Origin: a bacterium
GTDB lineage: Bacteria > Verrucomicrobiota > Verrucomicrobiia > Limisphaerales > J093
Assembly (NCBI GenBank): GCA_021780105.1
Contig: JAJXZJ010000023.1
Span: 62,001-126,000, forward strand
Reading direction: 5' to 3'
Length of the DNA stretch: 64,000 bases
Positions 17,241-27,264 of this stretch are shown here, piece by piece. Made by a program: the position numbers and the translations under genes. Numbering within the stretch: the stretch's first letter is position 1; every line of letters begins with the position of its first letter. The notes under the pieces were generated by a model that did no database searches, was not told where the DNA came from, and saw only the letters and a program-made list of their open reading frames with translations.

Positions 17241-20200
17241 ATGTTCCGCCGCCTTGCCCAGTTCGCCCGCCGGCCGACCGTTTCACCGGGGCTGGCGCTG
17301 CTCGTCCTGCTCGTTTTCTGGGCAGGCTGTTCGCCGCGGCGGCAGATCGCCGACGGCGTGCAACTGGTGCTGAACCCCGACACGCTGGAGCCGACGACAA
17401 CGTTCGAGCTGCGGTTCGATCAGCCGGTGGTGCGGCCGGATTGCGTGGGCCAGAGTGCGACGCTGTCGCCGCTGGTCATCACGCCGGCGCTGCGCGGGCA
17501 GTTCGTGTGGCTGAGCCAGCGCAGCGGTGTGTTCACACCTGCCGAGCCGGCCGCGCTGGACATGGAGTATCGTTTCCAGGTGCGCGCCGGGCTGACGCAG
17601 GCCGACGGCCGGCCGCTGGCAGCGCGGTTGGACTGGCGGTTGCGCACGCCGCCCTTGCGCGCGGAGTTGATGTGCTCAACGTCGTCCGGCACAACGGATA
17701 CAAATCTGCCGGCGGTCCCCGTGCTACGGCTGGATTTCAACGCCGCCGTGCGGGCAGCCGCGGCTGCGGGCGACATCGTGTTTCGCAGTCGCACGGGCGG
17801 CACGATGACGGCGCGCGTGGTGCAGGCAAGTCGGCATGAGTGGCAGGCGGCAGGCGTCTGGTGGGCTGATCCCGCGCCGACATGGCAACGGCAGTTTGCC
17901 ACGCCGCGCGTGAAGGATGCGGTATCGGCGCAGATTTTTTCAATGCCCGCGCCAGCAAACGACGAAACCTTCGCCAACGCGCTGCTCGTCACGCCGGTCA
18001 AGCCGCTGCCGGTGGGTGAGGGCTGGGAACTGGTGCTGGCACGCGGGCTGCCGGCGGCGGATGGCCGCCTGCGGTTGCCGGCGGAACTGCGGCTGCCGCT
18101 GGGTGGCGTGCAGCCGTTTGTCGTCACCGGCGTGGCGCCGCACAACACGCTGCGCGGCGGCCGGCGCATCGAGGTGGCGTTTTCCAAGCCGCTCTCGCCG
18201 GAACTCAACGTGGCGAACCTCACGAACTGGGTTGCAGTCGAACCGGCGCCGGCGAAGGTGGCCATCACCCCGACCTGGAACCGCGTGATCGTGACCGGCC
18301 GTTTTGAGCTGACGAACGAGTATCGCGTGACGATCCGGCGCGGGCTGCCGGCGCGGGAGCCGTTTGCGCTGGCGGCGGACGACACGACGGCAGTGCAGTT
18401 CGAGCCGATGCCGCCGCGGCTTTACTTCCCGGAATTTTCGACCGAGCAACTGGCCGCCGGCCGGCGCGAGTTTCCGTTGCTGTGCGTCAACGCGCAACGC
18501 GTCACGGTGCGCGCCAGGGAACTCAGCCGCGACACGCTGGTCCACGCGCTGCGCGGCTACCGCAGTTATTACCGGTCATGGGACGAGCGGGACGATCCCG
18601 ACGAGCCGTTCCGCGAAATCGGGTTCAACCTCGTGCCCGGCCGGACGATCTTCGAGCGCAACTACACGTTGACGAACGCGACCGACGCATCGGGACAGCT
18701 TCCGTTGCGTTGGGACGACGTGCTCGCCGGCCGGCCGCATGGCGCGGTGTTCCTGGAAGCCGTGGACGAAACCAGCCGCGCGGGGCGAACCTGGCGCGTC
18801 GGCACCGAGGCGCTCGTGCAGCTCACCGACCTGGGGTTGGCGTGGAAGCGCAGCCGGGACGCCGGCCTGCTGGTGCAGGTGTTTTCCTACACGACCGGCC
18901 GGCCGGTGACGGGCGCGGCGGTGCGGCTGGCGACCGACGAAAACGAAACGCTGGACCGCGCGGTCACGGACGCCGCGGGGCTGGCGCAATTGCGCGCGGC
19001 GACAAACGCCGCCTTCGTGCTGGCGGAGACGGCGGACGATTTACACGCGGCCTCGCTCGACGCGGGCAGCATCCCGCTCTACGGATTTGGTCTGCCGGTT
19101 GAGTGGGACTGGCAGAGGGACACCGACACGCTGCAGGTGATGTTTTTCAGCGACCGGCCCGTGTATCGACCCGGCGACACGGTGCAACTGAAGGCCATTG
19201 CGCGCGACAGCCGCGGCGGCGCATTCATGGTGCCGGCGGGCCGGCCGGTGACGCTGCGCGCCGTCAACGCGGTGGGGCAGACGTTTCTGGAAACGAACCT
19301 CGTGTTCGGGCCGCTGGGTTCGCTGGACCGCGCAGTGACGCTGCCATCGGTGGGATCGGGCGGCTATTACGCGGAATTGTGCCGGGGCGACGCTGTTCTG
19401 GCGCGACGCGACTTTCGCGTGGCGGAATACAAGCCGAACGCCTTCGAGGTTTCGCTGACGACGAAGCCGGTTTTCGCCGCGGGCGAAGCCCCGGCCATCG
19501 GCCTGGACGCGCGTTACCTGCTCGGCCAGCCGTTGACGAGGGCAAACATCGCATGGTCGCTGCGCGGCCAGGACGAGGACTTCGCTCCGGCCGGATTCGA
19601 CCGGTTTGTGTTTTGCGGCGACATCTGGATGACCGAACTCGACCGCGGTCCCGGCTCGCTCACACTCGAAGGCCAGGCGGCATTCGCGACAAACCTGGTG
19701 ATCAAGCCGGCGGTGACGATCACGCCGCGCGCGCCGCATCCACGCCGGTGCGAATTGCTCGCGGAGGTGACCGACCTCAACCAGCAGACAGTGTCGCAGC
19801 GGACGGCGTTTTTGCAGCACAGCTCGGCGTTTTATCTCGGGCTCGACACGTTGCCGGACTTGTTACGCGCCGGTGAAACGGTGCCGGTCAGCGTCGTGGC
19901 CGTGGGCGCGGACGGACAACCGTGGCCGACGCCGGTGCGCGCGCGGGTGACGTTGCAGCGCGTGATGTGGCGCACGGTGCGCGTCGAGGCCGCGGGCGGC
20001 GTGGTGAGTTACCAAAACGAGCCGGTGCTGCAGGACGTTGCGCGGGCGACCGTGGACACCGCCGCCGTGGTGCAGGACAACGGCCATTGGGTCACAAAGG
20101 GCGAGCCGGCGACCCGGCTGCCCGTGGCAGAGGCGGGCATGTATTTGCTGGACGTGACGGCAAAGGACGACGCCGGCCACGACGTGGTCACGGCGACGAT

Positions 20201-22946
20201 GTTCAACGTTTTTGGCACCGACCGGCTGGCCTGGAATTACGGCAACGAAGTGCGCGTCGAACTCACGCCCGACCGCACGAACTACGCGATTGGCGAAACC
20301 GCCATCGTGCTGGTGAAAACGCCGATCAACGGTCCCGCGCTCGTCACCGTGGAGCGCGCGAACGTGCGCCGCGCGTTTGTGACAAACCTCGTCGGCAACG
20401 CGCCAGCGGTGGCGGTGCCAATCCTGGCCGGCGACGCGCCGGACGTCTTCGTTTCCGTGCTGGTCCACCGTGGCGCCGCGGACAGCACCCGCGAGGTCAA
20501 GATGCCCGAATACCGCCTCGGCTACTGCCAGCTCAACGTCGAGGCGCCGGATGCGCGGTTGCAGGTCACGGTCAAACCCGACGCCCCCGCGCACCGGCCG
20601 GGCGAGTTGATCCGCGTTGCGGCGGACATCACGGACGCGCGCGGCCAGCCCGCGCCGGACGCGGAGGTCACGCTGTTCGCGGTGGACGAAGGCGTGTTGA
20701 GCCTGACCGGTTTTCCGACGCCGGATCCCTATGCGTTTTTCTTTGCGCCACGGCCGCTGGCCGTCACGAGCGGCATCACGCTGTCGCAACTCATGCCCGA
20801 GGACCCGGCGCAACTTGGTTTTCAAAACAAGGGCTTTATCATCGGCGGCGGCGGACTCGCGCGGCGGCGACAGAATTTTGCGGCGCTGGCATTCTGGAAC
20901 GCGGACCTGCGGACCGACGCCGCCGGGCGCGTCACCGCGGAGTTTCCCGCGCCGGACAACCTCACGCGCTACCGGATCATCGCCGTGGCGCACGACGCGC
21001 GCAGCCGGTTCGGCAACGGCGAGGCCTCCGTGGAGATCAACAAGCCGCTGATGATCGAGCCGGCGCTCCCGGCCTTTGCCAATGTTGGTGACAAACTGTT
21101 CGCGCGGGCCGTCGTGCTGAATCGCACGGATGCGGCTGGCGAAGTCGAAGTCAGTCTCGCGCTCGATGAGACGGCGAAACTGGACGCCGCGGCGCCGTCG
21201 CCGGCTGCCTTGACGAATCGCGTCACCGTGCCGGCGCAAGGTTCGGCGAAACTGGATGTGCCGGTGGAATTCGTCAACGCCGGCGCGGCAAAATGGACGT
21301 GGCGCGCGCGGTTCATCGCGGGAGCGGCGGCCACCGACGCAAAGACGAAAGGTTTTGCCGACGCGGTCCAGTCCACGCTGAAGGTCGGTTACGCGACACC
21401 GCAACGGCGCGACGTTTACCTGGCGCGCGTGACCGGCCAGACAAATCTGCTCGCCGGCGCGGATCCGCAATTGCTTGAAGGCCAGGGGAGCGTGACCGTC
21501 CGCGTCGCCAACACGCGGCTCGGCGACCTCGGCGAAGTGGCGCATTCCCTGCTGACTTATCCCTATGGCTGCGTCGAGCAAACCGCGTCCAAGCTGCTGC
21601 CGCTGCTGGTGCTCCGCGAGCATCCGGCGTTTTTGCCCGGCGTGACGAACCCCGCCGCCATCGAGCGGCAGACGCGCGACGGCGTCTATCAACTGCTGGC
21701 GATGCAGACGCCCGCCGGCGGTCTGGCCTACTGGCCGCACGGCCGCGAGCCGGTGCTCTGGGGCAGCGCCTACGGCGGCATCGCGCTGGCGCTGGCGCGG
21801 CGGCAGGGCGTCCCCGTGGGCGACGCGAGCCTCGACGCACTCGCCGGTTACCTGCGGCAGCAGCTCGAAGGCACGGCGTCACTGCGTGAAAACACGGCCC
21901 TCGGCGACCGCTGCCTGGCGCTTTACGCGCTCGCCTTGCTGGGCAAACCGGAACCGGCGTCCGCCGAAACGTTGTTTGCCAAACGGGCCGAGCTTTCCGG
22001 CGAGGCCACCGCCTGGCTGGCGCTCGCGATTCTGGAGCAGCACGGTGCTTCCGACATGGTCGGCACCCTGCTCGACCCGCGGGCCGCGGTGCGCGCCACC
22101 GGCGGCTGGTTTGGCAACGCGGCCAGCGAACTGGGCGCGCGGCTCCTCGCGTGGGTGCGCTTCCGGCCGCAGGACCCGACCGTGGACGTGCTGGTGCGGG
22201 AGCTGTTCGCCGCGAACCGCAACGGCTGCTGGCAGACCACGCAAGGCAACGCCTGGGGTCTGCTGGCGCTGGCGGAATACGCGGCGCGGGTGGAGGCAAA
22301 ACCCGCCGTCAGCGCCGGCGCGGCGGTTTGGGGCGGCAAGCGGTTTGACTTCGCCTTTGGCGACGAGCCGGCCGCGCGCGAACACACGTTCCTGCTGGCG
22401 ACCCCGCTCGCCAACGTGCCGCTGATGCTGACGAACGCGGCGGCGCAGCCGGTCTTCACCGAAGTCACGCTGGCGGCCCGGCCACGCCTGGCCCAACTGC
22501 CGCGGCAGGACCGTGGCTACCTCATCCAGCGGACTTACGCCAAGCTCGACGGGCAGAACCGGCCGCAGCCGGCGACGGCGTTGCGCGTAGGCGACCGCGT
22601 GCTGGTGACGCTGACGCTGGAGGCGCGGCAGACGGCGTATTTCCTGGCCGTGGATGACGCGCTGCCGGCGGTGTTCGAGGCGGTCAACCCGGAATTCAAA
22701 TCGCGCGCGGCCGCCGGCGCCGATCTGGCCGGGGACTGGGTGAGCGACCACCGCGAACTGCGCGCGGACCGCGTGCTCTTCTTCTGCAACCAGCTTTTAC
22801 CGGGGCGCTACACGATCCGCTACCTCGCGCGCGTTTGCGCGGCCGGCACCGTCACCGCGCCGCCGGCGAAAGCGGAGGAGATGTATCATCCGGAGCGGTT
22901 CGGGTTGACGGCGACAGAAACCGTGGCCGCCGCGCCGCTGAATTGA
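17241..22946 (+). CDS. Bacterial alpha-2-macroglobulin lipoprotein with thioester
   Basis: A 1901-residue protein from MFRRLAQFARR with lipoprotein signal LLVLLVFWAGC. Repeated macroglobulin beta domains fill the N-terminal half. An MG-type signature PVYRPGDTVQLKAIARD lies near 640, and the A2M family signature DNLTRYRIIAVAHD near 1240. The thioester site YPYGCVEQTASKLLPL has Cys1444 and Gln1447, within an alpha-toroid domain. Bacterial A2Ms trap proteases in the periplasm and usually pair with penicillin-binding protein 1C. Here the downstream gene is metF and no pbpC is present. Membrane anchoring facing the periplasm is expected. Confidence 0.9.
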   Translation: MFRRLAQFARRPTVSPGLALLVLLVFWAGCSPRRQIADGVQLVLNPDTLEPTTTFELRFDQPVVRPDCVGQSATLSPLVITPALRGQFVWLSQRSGVFTPAEPAALDMEYRFQVRAGLTQADGRPLAARLDWRLRTPPLRAELMCSTSSGTTDTNLPAVPVLRLDFNAAVRAAAAAGDIVFRSRTGGTMTARVVQASRHEWQAAGVWWADPAPTWQRQFATPRVKDAVSAQIFSMPAPANDETFANALLVTPVKPLPVGEGWELVLARGLPAADGRLRLPAELRLPLGGVQPFVVTGVAPHNTLRGGRRIEVAFSKPLSPELNVANLTNWVAVEPAPAKVAITPTWNRVIVTGRFELTNEYRVTIRRGLPAREPFALAADDTTAVQFEPMPPRLYFPEFSTEQLAAGRREFPLLCVNAQRVTVRARELSRDTLVHALRGYRSYYRSWDERDDPDEPFREIGFNLVPGRTIFERNYTLTNATDASGQLPLRWDDVLAGRPHGAVFLEAVDETSRAGRTWRVGTEALVQLTDLGLAWKRSRDAGLLVQVFSYTTGRPVTGAAVRLATDENETLDRAVTDAAGLAQLRAATNAAFVLAETADDLHAASLDAGSIPLYGFGLPVEWDWQRDTDTLQVMFFSDRPVYRPGDTVQLKAIARDSRGGAFMVPAGRPVTLRAVNAVGQTFLETNLVFGPLGSLDRAVTLPSVGSGGYYAELCRGDAVLARRDFRVAEYKPNAFEVSLTTKPVFAAGEAPAIGLDARYLLGQPLTRANIAWSLRGQDEDFAPAGFDRFVFCGDIWMTELDRGPGSLTLEGQAAFATNLVIKPAVTITPRAPHPRRCELLAEVTDLNQQTVSQRTAFLQHSSAFYLGLDTLPDLLRAGETVPVSVVAVGADGQPWPTPVRARVTLQRVMWRTVRVEAAGGVVSYQNEPVLQDVARATVDTAAVVQDNGHWVTKGEPATRLPVAEAGMYLLDVTAKDDAGHDVVTATMFNVFGTDRLAWNYGNEVRVELTPDRTNYAIGETAIVLVKTPINGPALVTVERANVRRAFVTNLVGNAPAVAVPILAGDAPDVFVSVLVHRGAADSTREVKMPEYRLGYCQLNVEAPDARLQVTVKPDAPAHRPGELIRVAADITDARGQPAPDAEVTLFAVDEGVLSLTGFPTPDPYAFFFAPRPLAVTSGITLSQLMPEDPAQLGFQNKGFIIGGGGLARRRQNFAALAFWNADLRTDAAGRVTAEFPAPDNLTRYRIIAVAHDARSRFGNGEASVEINKPLMIEPALPAFANVGDKLFARAVVLNRTDAAGEVEVSLALDETAKLDAAAPSPAALTNRVTVPAQGSAKLDVPVEFVNAGAAKWTWRARFIAGAAATDAKTKGFADAVQSTLKVGYATPQRRDVYLARVTGQTNLLAGADPQLLEGQGSVTVRVANTRLGDLGEVAHSLLTYPYGCVEQTASKLLPLLVLREHPAFLPGVTNPAAIERQTRDGVYQLLAMQTPAGGLAYWPHGREPVLWGSAYGGIALALARRQGVPVGDASLDALAGYLRQQLEGTASLRENTALGDRCLALYALALLGKPEPASAETLFAKRAELSGEATAWLALAILEQHGASDMVGTLLDPRAAVRATGGWFGNAASELGARLLAWVRFRPQDPTVDVLVRELFAANRNGCWQTTQGNAWGLLALAEYAARVEAKPAVSAGAAVWGGKRFDFAFGDEPAAREHTFLLATPLANVPLMLTNAAAQPVFTEVTLAARPRLAQLPRQDRGYLIQRTYAKLDGQNRPQPATALRVGDRVLVTLTLEARQTAYFLAVDDALPAVFEAVNPEFKSRAAAGADLAGDWVSDHRELRADRVLFFCNQLLPGRYTIRYLARVCAAGTVTAPPAKAEEMYHPERFGLTATETVAAAPLN

Positions 22947-23006
22947 CGCGCCGCGAACATCTGGCCGCTTGCGCGTGCCGGCTCTCAACGCCACACTGGG
23001 CGCGTC

Positions 23007-23903
23007 ATGCAGCTCATCCGCGAGATTTACGCTGCCGCCAGCGCCGACGAACGGCCGGTGGTGTCGTTCGAGTTTTTCACCCCAAAAACCGACGAGGGCG
23101 ACCGCGCGTTTTTTCACAGGACACTGCCGCAGCTTGCGCGGCTGAAGCCCGGTTTTTGCTCGGTGACCTACGGCGCCGGCGGCAGCACACGCGAAAAAAC
23201 GCTCGGCATGGTCGAGCGAATGCAGCGCGAGTTTCACACGCCCGGCATGGCGCATCTGACGTGCGTCGGCTCCACGCGCCGGCAAATTGTGGAACTGCTG
23301 GCCGATGCGCGTGCCCGCGGCATTCAAAACATCCTGGCGCTGCGGGGCGATCCGCCGGCGGGTACCGGGGGGTTTGCGCGGACGGAGGGTGGTTTTGCCT
23401 TCGCGCACGAACTGGTCACGCTGACGCGCGAGCTGGGCGGATTCTCGGTCGGCGTGGCGGGTTTTCCGGAAGGCCACCCCGAATGCAAGGAAGGCCGGCA
23501 TGTGGACTGGCAGCGGCTGTGCGCGAAGATCGAGTGCGGGGCGGATTTCGTTGTGACGCAGCTCTTTTTTGACAACGCCCTGTTCTACGAGATGCGCGAC
23601 TTCCTGACGAAGAAACTGGGCCTGACCGTGCCGATCGTTCCCGGCATCATTCCGATTCTCAACGCCGGGCAGATCAGGAAATTCGTCGCGTTGTGCGGCG
23701 CCACCCTGCCCGGGCCGTTGCTTGAGGGGCTGGAAAAAATCGGCGACGACGAGGCCGCCGCCACGGAATTCGGCATTGATTACGCCACGGATCAATGCGC
23801 CGATCTGCTGCGACAGGGCGTGCCGGGACTGCATTTTTACACGCTCAACAAGACGCACTCGACGACGCGTATTCTCCACAACCTGGGCCTGGCACCCCAA
23901 TAG
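23007..23903 (+). CDS. metF: 5,10-methylenetetrahydrofolate reductase
   Basis: A 298-residue FAD-dependent TIM-barrel enzyme that makes 5-methyl-THF for methionine synthesis. Visible family motifs are SFEFFTPKTDEGDR (with the catalytic Glu), SVTYGAGGSTREKT, NILALRGDPP, VGVAGFPEGHPE, DFVVTQLFFDN and PIVPGIIPI. Length equals that of the usual bacterial MetF. It follows the alpha-2-macroglobulin gene after 60 bases and precedes an isomerase-like gene by 36 bases, so it may be cotranscribed with either. Confidence 0.95.
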   Translation: MQLIREIYAAASADERPVVSFEFFTPKTDEGDRAFFHRTLPQLARLKPGFCSVTYGAGGSTREKTLGMVERMQREFHTPGMAHLTCVGSTRRQIVELLADARARGIQNILALRGDPPAGTGGFARTEGGFAFAHELVTLTRELGGFSVGVAGFPEGHPECKEGRHVDWQRLCAKIECGADFVVTQLFFDNALFYEMRDFLTKKLGLTVPIVPGIIPILNAGQIRKFVALCGATLPGPLLEGLEKIGDDEAAATEFGIDYATDQCADLLRQGVPGLHFYTLNKTHSTTRILHNLGLAPQ

Positions 23904-23939
23904 GCTCCGAGGCAAACCTGCTGACCAAACCGAACAATC

Positions 23940-24830
23940 ATGTTTCTCACCGGCATTGCAGACGAGGCGGGCGCGGACGTTGACACGCAAATCCGCGCCA
24001 CGCGCGAACTCGGTTGGACCACGCTCGAAGCCCGCGCCGTCGCGGTGCCCGGCTTCGAAAAGGCCAACTTCCACGACATCCCGGACGCCGCGTTCGACGC
24101 GGTGGCCGGCCGGTTGCGCGACGCGGGCATCAGCGTTTGTTGCCTCGGCTCCGCCATCATGAACTGGGGCAAGACGGTGGACACGCCGTTTGACGTGACG
24201 CTTGCCGAGGTGCGCCGCGCCATCCCGCGGATGCAACGGCTGGGGACAAAATTCGTCCGCGTCATGAGCTTCAAGCCGGCGGACGAGGCCGACACGATCC
24301 CGCCGGTGGTTTTCGAGCGCGTCCGCGAAGTGACGCAAAGGTTTCTCGACGCCGGCCTGCAACCGGTCCACGAGAACTGCATGAACCACGGCGGCATGAG
24401 CCCGCGGCACGCGTGCCAGTTGCTCGCCGAAGTTCCCGGCCTGAAGTGGGTTTTCGACACGGCCAACCCGATCTTCAACCCCGACCGCTCGCGGCCCCGC
24501 CCCTGGCCGCGGCAGGATCCGTGGGAATTCTGGCTCGCGGTGCGCGATGTGACCGCCCACATCCACGCGAAGGACGCCGTGTGGAATCCGGTGAAAAACG
24601 ACGCCGATTACCACTGGCCAGGCGCGGGCGACGGCCGCGTGCGAGACATCCTGCGGGACGCGCTGAGCCGCAGGTATGACGGCGGCATTTCCATCGAACC
24701 GCACATGGCCGTGGTGTTTCACGACGCGCGGGTCACGTCCTCGGCGGAGGCGCAGTTTGCCAACTACGTCGAATACGGCCGGCGCTTGGGCAAGCTGCTG
24801 GCCGGACTGGCAGGGCCGGCCGCTGCCTGA
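23940..24830 (+). CDS. Sugar phosphate isomerase/epimerase-like TIM-barrel protein
   Basis: A 296-residue cytoplasmic protein of the xylose isomerase-like / AP endonuclease 2 superfamily. Metal-ligand regions are seen in LQPVHENCMNHGG, LKWVFDTANP, AHIHAKDAVW and GGISIEPHM. It starts MFLTGIADEAG, a beginning shared by many Verrucomicrobia and Planctomycetes homologues. The substrate is not readable. It lies 36 bases after metF and is convergent with the CoaB-like gene. Confidence 0.8.
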   Translation: MFLTGIADEAGADVDTQIRATRELGWTTLEARAVAVPGFEKANFHDIPDAAFDAVAGRLRDAGISVCCLGSAIMNWGKTVDTPFDVTLAEVRRAIPRMQRLGTKFVRVMSFKPADEADTIPPVVFERVREVTQRFLDAGLQPVHENCMNHGGMSPRHACQLLAEVPGLKWVFDTANPIFNPDRSRPRPWPRQDPWEFWLAVRDVTAHIHAKDAVWNPVKNDADYHWPGAGDGRVRDILRDALSRRYDGGISIEPHMAVVFHDARVTSSAEAQFANYVEYGRRLGKLLAGLAGPAAA

Positions 24831-24843
24831 AGGCGAGCGGGAT

Positions 24844-25503
24844 TCAGGCGGCCCGTTTCGAAAGCAGGTTGGCGAGTGCGTTGAACAAGACCGGACGATC
24901 CGCCAGCTCCTGCGTTGGAGTAATGGCGGTCATCAGGCCAAAGCCCGCGCCGTAGGCCGGGCCATTGATCACGCAGGCATCCGTGTGGCAGTCGCGCATC
25001 TGTCGGGCCGCCGCGACGAGCGCCTGCTCACGGCCGCCGTCCACCTCGAACTTCCAGCCGGCCAGAATCGCCCCCGGAAACCAGTCACGCAGCTCGGCGA
25101 TGATTTTCGGCGTCGGCACGAGTTCCGCGAGCAGGCTGCCGGCGCGCGTGGACAGTTTGCCCGCAGCGAGTGGAGTTAATTCGCCGGCGGCTGATCGTTG
25201 CCAGACTTGGCCAAAGGCGAAATCGCTCACGGCGGCGGCGTGGAAGACAGCGTCCACCGGCGTGCCAGCAAGCCGCTGCAGCCGCGTGCGCAAATCCGCC
25301 GTCGTGGAAAAACGTTCGACGGTCCGGGCCGACTGTTCGCCGGCCCAGACCGATATTTCGCCAAGGAGCAGCGTGACGCTGTGGCCGCGGGCGGTGAGAA
25401 GGTTTGCCAGCTCGGAACCCAGCCGGCCGGTGGAAAAATTTGTCAACCGCCGCACCTGATCGAGCGGCTCGAAGGTCGGGCCGGCGGTGACGACACAGTT
25501 CAT
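24844..25503 (-). CDS. coaB: Stand-alone phosphopantothenate-cysteine ligase-like protein (CoaB domain)
   Basis: A 219-residue protein with the Rossmann-like CoaB fold: VVTAGPTFEPLDQVRRLTNF, STGRLGSELANLL, FHAAAVSDFAF, LVPTPKIIAELR, GWKFEVDG. In most bacteria CoaB is the C-terminal half of the bifunctional CoaBC; here the flavodoxin-like CoaC half is absent and no partner gene is adjacent. CoaB joins cysteine to 4'-phosphopantothenate in coenzyme A synthesis. Start ATG at 25503. Confidence 0.8.
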   Translation of the reverse strand: MNCVVTAGPTFEPLDQVRRLTNFSTGRLGSELANLLTARGHSVTLLLGEISVWAGEQSARTVERFSTTADLRTRLQRLAGTPVDAVFHAAAVSDFAFGQVWQRSAAGELTPLAAGKLSTRAGSLLAELVPTPKIIAELRDWFPGAILAGWKFEVDGGREQALVAAARQMRDCHTDACVINGPAYGAGFGLMTAITPTQELADRPVLFNALANLLSKRAA

Positions 25504-25539
25504 CCGCTTGGGTTCACGATTGGCTGAAACGGTCTCGTT

Positions 25540-26418
25540 TCAGAATTTGACCGTTTCGAGATAACGCAGGCTGACGGGCAGTTGCGGCTCCACGCTCGGC
25601 GACTCGTCCTCGATGAAATACCATTTCACGCCGACCTTTTTTGCAGCGCGAAGGATGCCCGGCAGGTCCATCTGGCCTTCGCCGCAGGCAACATCATTGG
25701 TCACGTCCGTGCCCCCGGCGAGCGAGCCAGTTGTAAGCCCCTTGCGCATGTCTTTCAAATGCATCAGCTCCCAACGATGGCCGTATTTCTTCAGCAGCCT
25801 GACGGGGTCCTGACCGGGGAAGACGATCCAGAAGATGTCCATTTCGTAGCCGACATATTTCGGGTTCGTTTCCTGCATCAGCAGGTCAAACAGCGTGCCA
25901 TTGCCGTGGGGTTGAAACTCATATCCGTGAGTGTGATAGAAAAATTTGATCCCGTGCTTCGCCAGCACTTCGCCGGCATGGTTGAAGACGGTGGCCGCCT
26001 CGCGGCAGCGCTGCTCCGTGAACGGCCCGTCGTGCGGAATCCACGCGCAGCCGGCATATTTCAAACCCAAAGCCTCGGCCTGCCGGGCGACGCCTTCGGG
26101 GTCGTCACGGAATTGTTCAAAGCCGAAATGATCGGAAATGGGGGTGATGCCGTGCGCGGTGAGCTGGGCCTTGAACTGCGCTGGCTCCATGCCGTAGGTG
26201 CCGGCCAGCTCCGCGTATTTGAAACCCAGCTTCTCCACCTTGGCGAGGGTGCCGGGAACGTCATTTTTGAACGAGTCGCGGAGACTGTAGAGTTGGAGGC
26301 CCAGCGGTCCCTTGAAACTGGGGCCGATGCCGGCATCGTCGGCGGCAAGATTGAAGGCAGCGAGACCGATGACAAGCGCCGGAATGGTGGTGGCGAAGGA
26401 AAACAAAGTCATTTTCAT
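25540..26418 (-). CDS. Exported sugar isomerase/epimerase-like TIM-barrel protein
   Basis: A 292-residue protein beginning [20 protein letters not shown], a signal peptide. The mature part has the xylose isomerase-like motifs [60 protein letters not shown] and YFIEDESPS. Homologues often occur near DUF1080 and oxidoreductase genes for sugar derivatives, but here it stands alone. Export of such a domain is common in this bacterial group. It is divergent from the secretion operon, with a 269-base regulatory gap. Confidence 0.82.
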   Translation of the reverse strand: MKMTLFSFATTIPALVIGLAAFNLAADDAGIGPSFKGPLGLQLYSLRDSFKNDVPGTLAKVEKLGFKYAELAGTYGMEPAQFKAQLTAHGITPISDHFGFEQFRDDPEGVARQAEALGLKYAGCAWIPHDGPFTEQRCREAATVFNHAGEVLAKHGIKFFYHTHGYEFQPHGNGTLFDLLMQETNPKYVGYEMDIFWIVFPGQDPVRLLKKYGHRWELMHLKDMRKGLTTGSLAGGTDVTNDVACGEGQMDLPGILRAAKKVGVKWYFIEDESPSVEPQLPVSLRYLETVKF

Positions 26419-26491
26419 GCGGCTCCTTTACCACAGACCGGCACGTTTGAAAAGGACCCTCTGCACGGCCGGCACCCGTCGGCGCGTGCGT

Positions 26492-26536
26492 GCGCAACAA
26501 TTGCGCGTGACGCGTTGACGCGCGCAGGAATTGCCC
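26492..26536 (+). promoter_or_regulatory. Two candidate enhancer (activator) sites, 30 bp apart
   Basis: Site 1, GCGCAACAATTGCGC (26492-26506), is a palindrome with arms GCGCAA/TTGCGC. Site 2, GCGCAGGAATTGCCC (26522-26536), matches it at 12 of 15 positions. They start 30 bp apart and lie roughly 60-105 bp above the -24/-12 element, the usual place for NtrC-type activator binding. That they are bound by the regulator at 41599-42966 is inference. Confidence 0.45.
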
Positions 26537-26594
26537 GAATCTGGCGCCAGGAATCGCTGGAAATGGCCGGATTCCAAAATGGTATGCGGGATGC

Positions 26595-26611
26595 TTGGCA
26601 GGGTGGCAGCA
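26595..26611 (+). promoter_or_regulatory. Candidate sigma-54 (-24/-12) promoter of the secretion operon
   Basis: TTGGCAGGGTGGCAGCA matches the consensus TTGGCACGN4TTGCA at 10 of 13 defined positions and keeps the essential GG and GC with exactly 10 bases between. Transcription would start near 26622, about 65 bases before the first ATG. The last gene of the operon encodes a sigma-54 activator, which supports the call. Confidence 0.5.
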
Positions 26612-26687
26612 GCCAGTGGCGGCGATGTGCTGCGCGCTGGGGCTGCGAGTTATCAACAAAGCAACCAGAGTAAATCAGGAGACGGTT

Positions 26688-27257
26688 ATGAGAAAATTCA
26701 AACGCATGTTGGTGGTGGCCGGGACCGCGTTGGTTTTGGGTCTTGGCGCGGGCAATCTCGCGGCCCAGAACGGGCCGCCGGGCGGAGGCGGGCCGGGTGG
26801 ACGAGGCAACTTTGATCCTGCCCAGTTCCAGCAACGCATGATGGAGCGCATGAAGGAACAGCTTGAAGTCACGGATGACACGGAGTGGAAAGCCATCGAA
26901 CCGCTCGTGCAAAAAGTCATGGAAGCCCGGCGTGACACCATGATGGGCATGATGGGTGGCCGGGGCATGTTCGGTCGCGGTCCGCGGCCGGGAGGTCCGG
27001 GTGGTGACAACGCGGCCCCGAACAGTGGGAACCAGAACCGCCGCCGCGGCATGTTCGGAGGACCCAGCCCGGAAGCGGAGGCGCTGCAAAAGGCCATTGA
27101 CGCCAAGGCGTCCAGTGCGGAGCTGAAGGCGGCGCTGGACAAATACGTCGCCTCGCGGAAGGAGAAACAAGCCGCGTTGCTGTCGGCGCAGGAGGAACTC
27201 CGCAAGGTGCTCACGCCGCGTCAGGAAGCCATCGCCACGCTGGACAGTCTGCTCTAG
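26688..27257 (+). CDS. Small exported Met/Gly/Arg-rich protein, LTxxQ-like, first gene of the secretion operon
   Basis: A 189-residue protein from MRKFKRMLVVAGTALVLGLG, with AGGAG seven bases upstream of the ATG and a signal peptide ending near NLAAQ. A Gly/Pro segment is followed by helices rich in Met and Gln (QFQQRMMERMKEQL, MMGMMGGRGMFGRG) and ends with LTPRQEAIATL. This resembles the LTxxQ motif of Spy/CpxP periplasmic chaperones. It ends 7 bases before gspE. A chaperone role in pseudopilus assembly is only a suggestion. Confidence 0.6.
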   Translation: MRKFKRMLVVAGTALVLGLGAGNLAAQNGPPGGGGPGGRGNFDPAQFQQRMMERMKEQLEVTDDTEWKAIEPLVQKVMEARRDTMMGMMGGRGMFGRGPRPGGPGGDNAAPNSGNQNRRRGMFGGPSPEAEALQKAIDAKASSAELKAALDKYVASRKEKQAALLSAQEELRKVLTPRQEAIATLDSLL

Positions 27258-27264
27258 GACGGCA

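Noticed and set aside
19863-21740. 625-residue minus-strand ORF
   Set aside because: Antisense to the alpha-2-macroglobulin gene.
22797-24722. 641-residue minus-strand ORF
   Set aside because: Antisense to metF and the isomerase-like gene.
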